DNA of 64,000 nt from Arabidopsis thaliana (GCF_000001735.4 NC_003071.7:1499001-1563000); one strand, 5' to 3'; counted from the first letter of the stretch, positions 11,091 through 26,320 are shown. Made by a program: numbers and translations. Notes: generated by a model not told the origin, from the letters alone.

Positions 11091-12930
11091 TTCAGTTTGA
11101 TATTTCCAGTATATCTCCTAGTAGTAATAGTACGAGGTATTTCCCGTATTTCAGTTAACAATATCATAAAACATCCTAATAGATTAATTGAATCCAAACA
11201 TAGTTTTACGAGTACTTGCGAAATCCTAAAACAAAGTCAAAGTACAAGAAATCAAAATACAAATCCGGAGAAGTTACACGAATAGTTTTCACACGTTACT
11301 AGATCTTGCACGGGTTGAACGGGTCACTCGTTAGGGCACAACAGGAGCAGCCGCATTTTCCTTGATTGTTGATTCCTCCTCATCTGGTGGGTTCTGAGAC
11401 ATCTGCATTGTTAATTTAGTTAAAACTTGGTATTACGCGATATTACCAATTATAGAACAGTATATCCGGTATTACCCAGATTTATCTTGGCTTTCATCTC
11501 ATCCATAAATGCTTCGAACGTTGCTTGTTTTTCCTTCATTTCTATAAGCGCCAAAAAAGCTTCATTCAGCTTGTCATTGATGGAATGGAGCTTCTCCATT
11601 ACATCAACTAACGTCGGGTCTCCCGGTCCAACAACTGTGGGAACTTCCTCTTCATTTGGGGCTTTCATTCGTGCATGCACATCCTCGTTGTACACCTCCT
11701 CAAATCTAATTTCACGCCTTTGACCAAGACGCTTCATCCAACTATCAACTACAACATCGTGCTTATCAACATCATCCTCTACTCCCGTGATTTCAGCCAA
11801 AAGGGGTACTTCTTCAGCCTTCTCTCTAATTATACTCTCAATGACCTATGAAAATAATAGACAATGAAATATTAGAAAGAAATAAAATCATATTTGCTCA
11901 TATTTGCTCAAGGAATAATAGGAAATCCTAACCTCAGTTGTTCCGAGTACATGGTTGATTTGCTGAAGGGTAAACCTTTTCATCTCGGTCCTCTTGAAAT
12001 TCACCTTGCACATCCTTGGACAACCGGCATGTGCACCCTCTTTTTCTTCTATGAATCTTTCCCTAAGTGATGGAATGGCCTCAAATGCTAAAAACTACAC
12101 AAAACACATGAAATTTAATTGTTAGCTTCAATTACGAAAATGTAACAAGGATAAAACAAAAGACTTACCTCAAGCGGCACACAGAATCCGGGAACAGGCC
12201 ATGGTGACTGAATGTTTGGGACGACACCGTTAAAATGATCCAATGTGTGTGAGATCGATTTTAACATGTACTCAAATGAATATCTCCCCCATGGAAATGT
12301 CTTACAAAACGTAAGATCACTTGCAGCCCTAACACAGAAATCATCAATTGGACTAGCCCTTTCTCCAGTCTTAGTAGGCACGACAATGCTGCTTGTTAGA
12401 AAATAGAGGACCGCCATCCGCAACCTATCCTTTGATCTAGCCGGTTCCATCTCCATTAGCTTGGTTTTTACGTCTTCACGTCTAATTACCCCGGTTTTGA
12501 AGTACCTGTTGGCGAAGTTCATATTACCAGCACTCTAATAATTAGCTGGATAGGCCTTGCAGTTGAAACCAGAGATCAAAGCATGCTCCCTAATACCATA
12601 GCGGATGGGAACTCCATTAACAACGAACCAAACCTCCTTCTTCTTCTCAATAGATGTCGTTCGAAGAAAAAGCATCCACATCCTCATTAACTTGTGGGTA
12701 TATCCGGAAGGTAGGTGATAGATGTGCTTGAAACTCGGATGCTCCATAAAATAATTATTTTCAACATTCGTTAGAGGATGTTCCAAGTCAGCGAAGGTCT
12801 TCAACACCTCCGAGATATAACACCTCGTTGCTAACTTCATCTTCTTGGTATACTCCGACGCCGGGAAGTACATACCAAGTGGCTGCATTGCCATCGCTTC
12901 CTCCATATCCTGAAAGAAACAAACATTCAT

Positions 12931-13220
12931 TCATATATCACTCAATTGTAAATAGTATGCCACATTATTACTCTGTATTTCCAAAAAGTATTCCCCGAAA
13001 TTACCAGTATTACACAAATCGTACTATTCATATATCACTCAATTGTAAATAGTACTGCCACATTATTACTCTGTATTTCCAAAAAGTATTCCCCGTAATT
13101 ACCAGTATTACACAAATCCTACTGTTCATATTTCACTCAATTGTAAATAGTACTGCCACATTATTACTCTGTATTTCCTACAAGTATTCCCCGTAATTAC
13201 CAGTATAACACAGATACTCC
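12931..13220. repeat. 97-98-bp tandem repeat, three copies, in the DUF1985 gene intron
   Basis: Units begin at 12931, 13028 and 13126 with TCATAT(A/T)TCACTCAATTG. The first two each end with an exact CAGTATTAC (13005, 13103); the third has the near match CAGTATAAC. A further exact motif lies at 13281. The repeat is inside the first intron of the DUF1985 gene, so element-encoded motif sites are amplified in non-coding DNA. Confidence 0.9.
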
Positions 13221-13949
13221 TATTTTACTATATAGTATTTCTCAAAGTTACTAGTACTAACTACTGATAAATCACAATTGTAGTATTACTCTAAGGTATT
13301 ACCCACATCCGCCAATATTACCTAAATATCAACATAGCATTTCCCAATGTTACTAGTACTGTCCACAGTTCACAATTGCATTATTACCCAATTAGATCGG
13401 TATTACGAAATGGAATACTTACCACATTTGCGATGTCCTCGTCTATGGTCCTCTCCTCCACGGGTTTTTCCACTATCACGTCCTCGTCTCTCTCGTCCTC
13501 GTCTCCCTCATCCTCCACGGACTTTTCCACATTGACGTCCTCGTCGCTCGCGGAGCTCCTCTCCTCCTCCTCCTCGATAACGGCTAGGCCGTCATCTTGT
13601 CTCTCCGCCTCTTCCACGGGATTAGCACACGCGAGTTCTTTGTTTGTCTCCGTCTCCTCTGAATCGGAATCGGAGCCCAAGGTTTGGCTACTACTCCCTG
13701 ATTATTCTTCTTCACTTCCTTCTTCTTTTTCATTTTCATCTTCCACCTCATCAGTTTGCATATTCTCTTGAGTTTCTTCAGCCGGAATATGCTTCAGAGC
13801 ATCATAAAACGTAGAATCATCAAGCATCGGGCTCTCCGTCGTTGGAGCCGTCGTTGGAGCCGTTGTCGTTAGAGCCGCTGTCGTTGGAGCCGCATTGGTT
13901 GCCATCGCCGTCGCAATCGTTTGTGCCGTCGCAGTCGTCTTCGCCGGCG

Positions 13950-14070
13950 CCTGAACCTTCGCTTTCTTCGCCGGCGCCTGAACCTTCTCTTTCTTCGCCG
14001 GCGCCTGAACCTTCGCTTTCTTCGCCGGCACCTTCTCCTTCACTTTCTCCGCCGGCGCCTTAACTTTCTC
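13950..14070 (-). repeat. Coding repeats for a basic KAKVQAPA tract
   Basis: The plus strand shows repeated GCCTGAACCTTCGCTTTCTT units of about 30 bp. On the minus strand they encode lysine/alanine/proline-rich repeats at the N-terminus of the DUF1985 protein. Such a tract could bind nucleic acid; this is inference. Confidence 0.8.
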
Positions 14071-14413
14071 TGTCTTCGTCGGCGCCGGCGCTTCTATCTC
14101 CTTTCTTTTCCCTTGACCTCCTCCACGCGTCTTAGGCGGCATGACTGATTTCGAATCGGAAATAGAACGGAAATACTGGTGAAAGCAAGAAGAACGCTCG
14201 ATTGAATTTAAAGAAATAGGGAATGTTGTGGTTAATTTCAGCGGTTACTAAGGAGAAGAAGTCAAAAAATCGAAAACGGTTGTAATGAGAACAAGAAACA
14301 ATTTCGAATTGGAAAATCCCTGGAAATATTAAGGTTTTTTTTATTTGATTTTCAAATAAAGAGTAAAAGTGGTTCGGGTGGTTTGGTTCGGAAACGAACC
14401 ATGATTTTTCTGG

Positions 14414-15410
14414 TAATTAATAGGTTCGGATAAGGATATACTAGTAATATCCATCTATTTCGAATTAAGAAAAAATAAATAAATTATTTCTGTTTTTTAC
14501 AATGATTTTTTGGCTTCCTCTTTGCAAAAAGGACTGCCAGACGATTTTTCGATTTTGGAAGACCGTGGAGATCAAAACAGTCTCTTTTGTCTACTCAGTC
14601 CCCTCTTGATCTGGTACGTTTACATCTGCAATCTCCTCATCTCTTTAACCCATTTTCATCTCTTCCCTTAGAGTTTCAATCATCGAACAAAATTATTCTG
14701 ATTTGGTCATTGATTTGCTTAAAGAATGATCTTTCTAGTTCAAAGCCAAGTTTTTTCAGTACCCATCTCGATATCTCTTTGTCCCTTGTTGCAAAAATGT
14801 CGAATCTTTCATATGTCTCATGTTGAGTAAAAGCTGCATACAAAGTGTTCGTAAAAATGCCGCAACGAAAGTTACTTGACATTCCAGATCAGATTATTAT
14901 TTTTACATATAGTATGCCTATAGAATTATTTCTTGAAAATTTGGGCATGTCAATAAATTCTTGTTGCATAGCGCATTAGCAGATTCTAAGTATAGCACAG
15001 TAAGTAAGTTGCAATTTGGTTTGCATATCGATTTAGTTTTAGTATGGTCAGCTTCTTATTAGGATTATCAAGGAACTTAGGACTTGCGGTCTATGTGGTG
15101 AAGCTTCTGTGATGATCTCTGAAGTGTTTTTGTTGAGGACATTATGAGAGAGAGAGGTATAGTCTCCACCATGTCCAGGATAGGTGTGTTCTTGTAATAG
15201 GGCTTCTGGTAAAAGAAAAAGAGAGACTTTTCCACATGAGCTTAAATCTGTCGCATTTTACTTTCTGTGATTGAACTTTATATGCAAAACTGTCCATTAA
15301 AAGTTAATTTCTGCTTGATGCTTGTGTTGGAGTAGGGCTTATGGTTCCAGTTTGGCTAAACTGTGTTTTTCTTTATCTTTGGCATAGAAAGAAGATCCCT
15401 GTTTCTGGTT
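14414..15410. other. Promoter and 5' UTR region of the downstream gene
   Basis: No coding frame with recognisable content. The stretch from about 14530 probably holds the leader exon and a leader intron of the gene at 15411, since a pyrimidine-rich region at 14625-14665 precedes intron-like T-rich DNA and the sequence just before the ATG resembles a 3' splice region. Confidence 0.4.
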
Positions 15411-16203
15411 ATGATGTCTCGACAGAGTCAGTTATTTACATTGCTTAGGAGAAGGTTTCATTCACCGTCTAATGATGCCCCAACGGAGACCTTAAGAAAG
15501 AAGATAGCCGATTTGCAAAAGAGTAAGAAGCGAAGGAACCCAATAAAGAACCAGTTTCTAGTTGAGGTTCCAGAATCAAGATCATATTTAGACACAGCAA
15601 CGATGCCTATGTTCCTCGCTGTTGTAGGTATCGCATTATTTGCAAAGGTGCTAATGATGGTAAGCCTTCCTCTGTCATCTCTTTGAATGCGTCTTTCTTG
15701 TCAGTGACTTTAGCAGCTGTTAAGTAGAAGTTGTTTCGTAATTGAGCTGTTAGATTGCTTTATACTTTTTTGTGCAATTGAATTAGGAAGGATCTGTGGA
15801 AATTGCTGATTCTCAGTATTGGTTTGTTGTTAGATCGATGATTCGAAATCGCAAGAAATGATTGAACGCAAGATAAAGAATGCACCACAGGGGCAAGGCA
15901 CGGTACGAATGATCGATCGTGAGGAGTGGGATGAGTTTAGAGAAGTAAGGCCAAGAACACCTTTTGAGTCAAAGCTTGCTCGCCCAAATGCACAAATAAG
16001 AACTGGAGAACCTGTGCGCAAGGTAAACCGCTCTATTAAATCACCAATCCTTGCAGTATCTTACCAAATCATATCGTCACTCGATGACCAAACCTTTTGC
16101 TTGTTTCCTTTTTAATCAGGATGACTTGAAAAACTGGACAATAGACGTGCTAACAAATGCTCTTGAACGAACCGAAGAAAGTGTTCGCCGTGGTTCCAGT
16201 TAG
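15411..16203 (+). CDS. Small single-span membrane protein, probably mitochondrial; function unknown
   Basis: Three exons, 15411-15659, 15834-16022 and 16120-16203, join to 173 residues with all introns in phase 0. The N-terminus (MMSRQSQLFTLLRRRF) is arginine- and serine-rich without acids, like a mitochondrial presequence. One hydrophobic segment lies at about residues 64-83 (MPMFLAVVGIALFAKVLMM). The rest is charged and presumably soluble. I recognise no enzyme domain. It corresponds by position to At2g04340, annotated as an unknown protein. Start choice: tandem ATGs at 15411 and 15414, with the first used here. Confidence 0.85.
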
Positions 16204-17085
16204 ATTTTCTTTCCTCAATTCAATTGGAGCTTCCTAGTTAATAGACATATATATATCTTGAGAATTTGGTACTCAAGAACACTCTCGGTCATCTCCTAAG
16301 CGAACATAGGCATCATTTAGGACAGTTGAGAGAAGGAACAGAAGCTGTCTTGTAACGGAGAAATCTTTGAAATGGAGATATGAATATTCTTACTTTGTTT
16401 TGGAACTGCTTTGTGTATTCATATGTGTTTGACTCACACATTTCATCAAAATGCTTATAAAGGGTTTGATTGATAACTCGGACTCGGTTATGGGTGTAAC
16501 GTTTTAATATTTAAAATCGCAAAATTGGAACCGCTTTTTTAAACTGAGTGAAATATAGCGTTTTGAAAAAAGACGTTTCTGGTGGCTTCTGAATTGAAAA
16601 ATCAGCGTTTTTACTTTTCACAATATTCAATTGGAGAATCTTTAGAACTTCAACGAAGTAGCGTCTCCGGAATTTCAGGTAAACGTGGCAAGAAAAAGCC
16701 AAACGGAGAAGCATCCACGTGTCCCTCCATTAGCCATCTCCCACGTGTCCATTACCGTACCGACGAAACATTCCTTAACCAAAGGCTTCCCGAAAAAGGA
16801 CAGAGTCCACAAGCTTCGGATTGTTCACAACTTCAAAGCATCGAAAAGGTTTAAACTTTACGTTTTTCTCTGGAACCCGATTCGAAGAAATCATCAAGAA
16901 GTTTCCTTTCACTGATTTCTCAATCTATTCGTAGGTAACCCAATTCCAAAAAACGTTTCTTTTTTCTCGATGCCTTAGCTTCTTTGGATTCTGTTGTGAT
17001 CTACCGATTTTGAATTTGCTTGATCGATCATCGGATCACTGTGATTAGTGTTATTGTTCCTTTCCTTTGTGTAGCTTTCGCGCTT

Positions 17086-20178
<3,093 letters not shown>

Positions 20179-20644
20179 AAACTTTTCTTGGACTTGTGAC
20201 AAACTCCATATATTTCAGTCTGACTTTCCACATTTTGTTATATCTACAATAAACTTGAAGTTTTTCTCCTTTTGTTAATTCAATACCTATATGATTCCAC
20301 TTCCATCAGCTATAGCCTATAGAAGAGAGTAAATCATTGTGGTATACAAGGAGCTGAAGTATTCGAAAAGTAGACGCGGATCGAAAAACTCCTTTAGGTA
20401 AAACTTCTCTGCTTTATTAACCATATGAAATCCTCTGAAAACAAAAGGTACAAATGAAATCCTCCTTATGATCCGGAATTAGGTTTTGTATTCTAGAATA
20501 CGTTTGTGACGTTGGTGGTTTATCATGTTCATAATGTTATCATCAGCATTCATGCATCAGAAATATGATGGTCGGTCCTGTGAAATCTTCCTGGGGCTTC
20601 TGGACAATAGTCTTGTCATCGAGCAAAAGAGAAAGTTGATGTTG
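20179..20644. other. Convergent 3' regions of LACS8 and the plastid membrane-protein gene
   Basis: Tail-to-tail gap between two genes. It holds likely 3' UTRs, with an AATAAA-like signal (ACAATAAAC) near 20248 for the plus-strand gene. No separate gene is seen. Confidence 0.6.
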
Positions 20645-22030
20645 CTATTGATTTGGGTCAGATGATGCAGTATCTTTGGGAGCTATCGTCTCTGACACTG
20701 CTGGTCGTAGGAGTAGATACAAAGAAGGTCCCAAGAATGGAATCACCGATACCGGTAACAGCCAACTGCCTTTATCAAACCTGATAAAGAAGCAGTGCGT
20801 TTAGAGAAACAGAAAAAGGTTTGAGTGAGTAAACACCGCAAACTAGTTGTACATAGAACTCACCATTTTCGGGTGGTCATGTCGTTGTAAACCCAAAACG
20901 GAGCAAATGCAGAGAGTAAACAGAAATCAAGACTTGTAACATGAATCTGCATTTTAGTTTAGGTCAAATATGAGGACAGATACGAAAACATTTCCAGGGA
21001 AATGAGGCTTACAAATTTGCTCTCTCGAAAGTACTGATAAAACTCCGTCCAATCACCGGCATTACCGACAACTGAATAAAGAATTATACCCAGTCCTGCA
21101 ACTAGAGTGACCTGATTCATAATCCAACAACAACCAAAGACCAAAAGGCAAGAGACAATTTTCTTTAACTTGTAAGTCCAGTGATAACAAATCAAGATTT
21201 CAAAAGAGTGAGAGTGAGAGAGATAATCTCTTACCCCAGCAGTTACTTTTGATTCCAGAACATTCAAAGGCCATTGTCTCAGCTCAGTCTCTGAAACAGG
21301 AGGAGAAGGAGGATTCCACAGTGCAAAATAAGGTAACAAAGCATAAACACCACCGAAAAAGGAAAGCACAACGAAAGGCCAAGCCGGTGTTTTACTGTCC
21401 AACAAAGAGCTCTATTAGTTAGTGTTTGAAGTTCCTAAAAGAGCTTCACTTGAACAAACTATGGATGGTACCTTGTACCAGTGGGAAGCAAGAGCATGGC
21501 ATAAACCAAAGGCCACAAACCCATGATGTACCATAACCCAACAAGGATCTGATTCATTCTAAAACCATCATCACCTTTCAAATTCAAAAGCTTTTTCAAA
21601 AAGTACAAGTCTTGTGTCTGCAATACAAAAACCTAAGATTATATTATGATTGCAAAATCGTAACTTTATGAAGTATTTGAAGATTGCGTACGGGTGTTTG
21701 ATCAGGAGCGAGATTGAAGCAATAGTACAAGAGCGCACCCCAAAGCGCAAAAAGCAAAATTGAGCTAGACCAGTCTCTTCCTTCATCTTGAATTTGAGTC
21801 TTCTCTGGTTCTTCTGGGTTGTTTGAAGAGCTTTTGCAGATATGGAAGAATGTGACTTTCTTCTCGTATTTCGGGAAAAGGGCAATTCTATGTGGTGAAG
21901 AAGAAGCTCGTGATTGAAGAAGAAGAAGGAGGCTTGAGGATTGTGTTAGGGTTTGAGGTCGAGTGGAGGGTTTAAGAAGACGTGGAAGGCGAGAGAAGTT
22001 GCAGGAGATGAGGCTTATGCTTCCCAACAT
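20645..22030 (-). CDS. Multi-pass membrane protein, probably plastid-targeted; function unknown
   Basis: Six minus-strand exons, 22030-21692, 21617-21472, 21394-21235, 21111-21013, 20946-20864 and 20780-20645, join to 320 residues. The first about 65 residues are rich in Ser, Arg and Leu with few acids, like a chloroplast transit peptide. Five or six hydrophobic segments follow (for example ILLFALWGALLYYCF, WYIMGLWPLVYAMLLL, VVLSFFGGVYALLPYFALW, VAGLGIILYSVVG). No enzyme motif is recognised. It matches the At2g04360 position, a predicted transmembrane protein. All splice borders are GT..AG. Confidence 0.87.
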
Positions 22031-22059
22031 TTTTTCTTCTTCTCTTCCTCCAATCTAGT

Positions 22060-24650
22060 TGACCTTGGTTGGAATTGAACGCATTTATTGGTTCGGTTCG
22101 GATCGGATACCGATTTTTCGGGTTTGAAAGTATAGAAACCGATTCGGATATTTTGAGATTTTGGTTTCGGATTCGGATCGGATGCTCGGATTCGGACATT
22201 ATGCCCAGCTTATAGATTAGTAAAAAAATAATTATCTTAAAGATAGTAATATGAATAATATTTTGGTTGGTAGATTAAGTTATTTTCCATGATTTTTTTT
22301 AAAACTTGAAAACATATTACATGGCAACATAACATATCCTGTAGCATATTAATAATAGGATAAGTCAGACCATTATTGAAATGTTGATATTATAAATCAT
22401 ATTTTGATTATTGTTTTAGCATAATTATGAATAGTTCTTCCATAGTTCTTTCAAATTTGTAAGTTATTTAAATTGATCTAAAAATTATTTAAAAGATCTC
22501 AAACTAAAATATTTCATCTACTCAGCAATCAGAAGTGAACATTTTTGAGCATAAGAAATTGATATAATGTAGCAAGTAATATCTGAAGAACCAGTGACTG
22601 GTGAGCTCTTAACTTTAAGAGCTTGAGTCTAGTTAGATTTTGAAACAAGGGGCCTCTTCTTTTCCCTTATTATAGTCCACCATTCTATATAACGAAATGA
22701 AAAATTGTCAACATATGCGATATGATTAAGATTCAAGCAAGGGAGAAACAAAAATTTGAATGTTTACTTCTTCAAAATAACTACGATGAATAATGAGCTC
22801 TTTACAATATCGACTTAATGCACTAAGAAGATTTTTTGTTGAAACTTAATTGAAAGTGTGTCTTGAAATTTGTTAAAGTTTTGTCGTATCGTAAAAGAAC
22901 CAGATCTTGCACTCTTGACCTTTAAAAAGCTGAGAATTGGTGCATCAATTAAGTTTGTCGTCAACTTTCATTGTTATCAGCTACAAACATGGAACTTTGA
23001 GAAAAATTTCAATAGTTTTCATACTTTGCGACACCACAACCACTTTACTCTCCTCAATCTCCTCTACACTTTGCACCTTGGAAGATAACATTTTGAACTC
23101 GGATTTTGTAAGATTCAAGCTTGGGAGTTGCTTCCATAAGTCTGTCCATTGCGGTGTTACTTTACTATTTTGAATGTATTTACAAGTTGTTAGTCTCGTA
23201 AGAATCTTTGACGTGAAATGATTTTACGGTAAATCTTGAACACAAGTCAATACATCTACAAAAGAAAAATATATTAGCAATACACGACCTAAGATATGTA
23301 AAATTTATTTATTCCAAATTCACAAATAGAGTTAAAGTAAATAAGCTTTGTATTTCACTAAATCGAGAAATTATTCGGTAAAATTAAGATACTATACATA
23401 ACAAGTAGATAAGTAATTTGGTAAAATTATATAGATGTAGTAATTATTTTTTTTAAAATAATATTTTAAAACTATTTTAGCATTATGTAATTTTTGTTTT
23501 TAAACTTGAAATGATTAAGTAAAACTAAAAAGGTAGGAAAATGAGTCTTTTAGTTTCAACTCTAAATTTGAAAAAAAAACATTAAAAAGTAAGGAAACAA
23601 ATATGATAACTATCTTAAAAATATGAGTCATTCTACAAAACTCTCATCATTTTAAAAACTCCAGGTTCTTGGAATTTATCTCTCACGTACAAGAGCTATC
23701 TCTAGCAAAATAAAAAATCACGTACAAGAGCTATCTCTCTCAGTTTCCAATCCACAAGTTCAAGTGCCGACCCTGAGAAATTTGGGATCTTAGCAAATTT
23801 TTATTTAGGGTTTTCTAGACAAATTTCAAACAATCAAGACAAAATTTTAAACATTAAGAAAGTTGGAGGCCTATTTTTTGTTATTTTTTATTTTATTTTT
23901 TAAAACAAAAAGGGGCCCTAAGCCCATTAGGGCCGGACACGGAGCGGATTTCTGAGATTTTGGTGGTATTTGTGATCCGTTTGCTTTATCAGATTACTTA
24001 GTTTTCCGATTTGTATTTGCTTTGTTGGAGACTGAATATCTGGCTGTACGAATATCCGTTAAAATCTAAACTCTTTGTTAGATATCCGATTAGTTAAATA
24101 TTATTTTTTTAAAAGTAAAAAATACAAAAAAATTAAAATTTAATCCCAAAAGTAGTAAAATTTTATCAAAAATAATAAATTTTTATAAGAAATATAGATT
24201 TGTCCTTTAATTGTTAAAACTAGTAGTTCAAATGATTAATTAGGTGAATATAATATTATAAAACACATATAAGAACAATAAAATTAGAATTTATATATGC
24301 AATTATTTATATATATATATATATATTCCAGAGCGTAATGGATATACACCTATTAAAGTTATAGTATTTGTTACTTTGATAAATACCTATTTTTATATTT
24401 GATTTGTTTCCTAAATTTACAAATATCCGGTTTTTTCAAAACAAATAGAGTCGAATAACGGATTGAAGCGAATCCTAACGAATATTTTGCCCATCTCTAA
24501 AGCCCATGTTTCATGTCACTCAGATCAAGGCCATAACCTACTCTTTATGGAGCTATGTATATGGAATTTTCCAACCTCACCCTACATTGTATGTGTTTTG
24601 ATTAATCACTAAACCATCTTGGTTCAACCAATCTACACAATGATCCGATA
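22060..24650. other. Gene-poor AT-rich region with old transposon debris
   Basis: No coding frame carries a recognisable domain. A TTCGG/GATCGGAT-rich cluster lies at 22080-22200, just upstream of the plastid membrane-protein gene. At about 23920-24500 sequence running from AGGGCCGGAC to GCCCATCTCTAA, with internal (A/G)ATATCCG words, looks like a non-autonomous hAT-type element. An (AT)n microsatellite lies at about 24306-24326. A short frame at 22870-23170 was examined and not accepted. Confidence 0.4.
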
Positions 24651-24651
24651 A

Positions 24652-24767
24652 TTTGAACTCTTCCTAACCAAAGTATAGAAGACTTCCCAACCTAAATAGT
24701 TTAGTAAAAGAAAAACAATCAAAATGTGACAAATCAAAGGTAAAGACTAGACCAGTCTCTGCTCAAC
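24652..24767. repeat. Duplicate of the IGPS upstream region, copy 1
   Basis: About 115 bp, from TTTGAACTCTTCC to CTCTGCTCAAC, that recurs at 31906-32021 directly upstream of the IGPS gene, same orientation. Few mismatches are visible. The copy here is not followed by IGPS coding sequence. Confidence 0.9.
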
Positions 24768-26320
24768 GGCCTGGATTTTTGGTTAAACTGAGTAAACCAA
24801 ACCAGAAAAACCGAATCATTCGATTATCGGCGAATTGAAGTAGCAAAGGAGTAAACCGTTCGGAAAAATTAATTGGAGCTATCGGTATTCGGTTCGGGTC
24901 AGTTCGCTTATCGGAGTCCAATCTGGTTAACCTAAACTGAGTATTAGAAACCGTATAGAAGGTTAATGTTTCATTAACCCAATTGTTGGGTTCCACTCTC
25001 TCGACTTCTCTCTGCCTCCAACTCTTTTGAAACCAAACTTCTTCACTTTCTTCTTCTTCTTGACAAATTCATCATCTTCTACATCTTCTTCCACTTTCCA
25101 AATCTTAACAGCGAATTTCATAGGGGTAAGGTCTTCTTCTTTCTCCTTTCTTAATCGTTTTTTGTTCGATAGTTTGTTTTGTTGTTTGCTCGCTAAGATC
25201 TACTTCTATTGTTTTATCTATGATTTTGTGCTTTGTTTACGGTTACTCTATTGTGTATGTGTATTGATTTTGAGCATTATAGAGTTAGGGTTTAATATAA
25301 ACTTTAAAATCTGAGAATATCGATTGTTAAAATCTGAAAATCTGAGAATATCGAATGTGGTATTTCATACCTTGGATAATAATCAGTCTACATTCAACAA
25401 TCAGTCTGGTCATTATGATGGAAGTATACAGACAGGTCAATCTCTCAATAAGACAATGAAAAAATTGATTAAATTAGAGAAGTAGTTTTAGAAAGCAGTA
25501 CAAAATTTTTTTGATGTTGTAAAATACTAGAATTGAACACTACAAAGAATTAATAAAAATTGACGAACAAAATTACTATAGTCATATTTTACATATGATA
25601 TTTATAATATATATTAGTAAATTTATACAATTATTAATTTATACTATTGATGGGAACATATAATTATATAAGATTTTTAAGAAAAATTATTATCATATTA
25701 ATTTATTGATTTATAACAATTTTTACACTGGGTCCAACTCCGGACCCGAAAAATTTATTAATTTATAAAAATTATTAATTTATCGAATATTAATTTATAA
25801 AAGTTTTACTATATATAACATTTTTTAATCTGTTTAAAATGGTATAAGAAAATAAATAAAAGCAAAACCAATAAAAGCAGAAAATAAAAATAAATCTATT
25901 TCATTGCCTAACCCATTAAAGTACGGATCACATTGTTTCTAATATGAACCGTTGATTAAAATGAATCTAATGGACACAACTAAAACCCTTTTGTTTTAAG
26001 CTTTCTTTTTACTATTCCCTCATTCTCACCCCTTTCATCGTATTCCTTCAATCAAATTTCCAATTATTTCTGCAACTTAATCGATTATCAATTTTGAGTT
26101 GGGGATCTCACTTCTATCTTAGCTTCTTCGATTTTGTACGCCGCTGCTTCTTCTTTTTCGTAGGTATGTTCTGGTTAACCTAGGAATTGTGTCATTGTCG
26201 AAAACTGGAGAAGCTTATTCTCTAGGTTTCAAATGTTTTGTTGGGATTTTTGTCTCTGTAGCTAATAAATCATAGGTTTGGTTAGATTCGTCAATCTCTC
26301 AATAAGACAATGGAAAAATA
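24768..26320. other. Intergenic DNA, possible remnant leader sequences
   Basis: Pyrimidine-rich stretches at 25000-25145 and 26000-26165 followed by GT-rich junctions look like 5' UTR plus leader-intron starts, but no coding exon follows either of them before the retroposon. The first follows the duplicated IGPS upstream segment. AT-rich DNA fills the remainder. Confidence 0.35.

Larger units (their letters stand above)
11331..14142 (-). pseudogene. DUF1985 accessory gene of the Mutator-like element (vanB/vanC candidate), two in-frame stops
   Basis: Exons on the minus strand: 14142-13423, 12909-12169, 12094-11933, 11845 to about 11476, and a short last exon near 11402. The first four join in phase to roughly 660 residues. 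The N-terminus is basic and repetitive, with KKAKVQAPA-like units; an acidic stretch follows. Exon 2 carries the DUF1985 signature (VWFVVNGVPIRYGIREHALI, then DRLRMAVLYFL). The C-terminal part is predicted coiled coil. Two in-frame stops interrupt an otherwise open frame: TAA at 13704-13702 and TAG at 12537-12535. DUF1985 occurs in plant Mutator-like elements, often fused to an Ulp1-like protease; no protease domain is seen here. The final exon's phase is uncertain. Confidence 0.78.
6523..14413. mobile_element. Mutator-like element, VANDAL-type (VANDAL21-like) layout
   Basis: About 7.9 kb holding three genes: a MURA-type transposase (+), a small zinc-finger gene (+) and a DUF1985 gene (-). 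Both boundaries are tentative. The 9-mer TAATTAATA occurs at 6514-6522 and 14414-14422, the size of a Mutator target-site duplication, but it is AT-rich and could be chance. I see no long terminal inverted repeats, which fits VANDAL-type elements. Non-coding parts carry 16 exact YAGTATTAY motifs. Transposase and DUF1985 frames are broken, so this copy is unlikely to move by itself. Confidence 0.75.

Noticed and set aside
13376-14148. Plus-strand Ser/Pro/Arg-rich frames opposite the DUF1985 gene
   Set aside because: They are antisense shadows of the repetitive and acidic N-terminal coding part of the minus-strand gene.
22870-23173. Overlapping frames at 22.9-23.2 kb as a gene
   Set aside because: No domain and no consistent frame; the reverse strand shows a short open stretch without known similarity.
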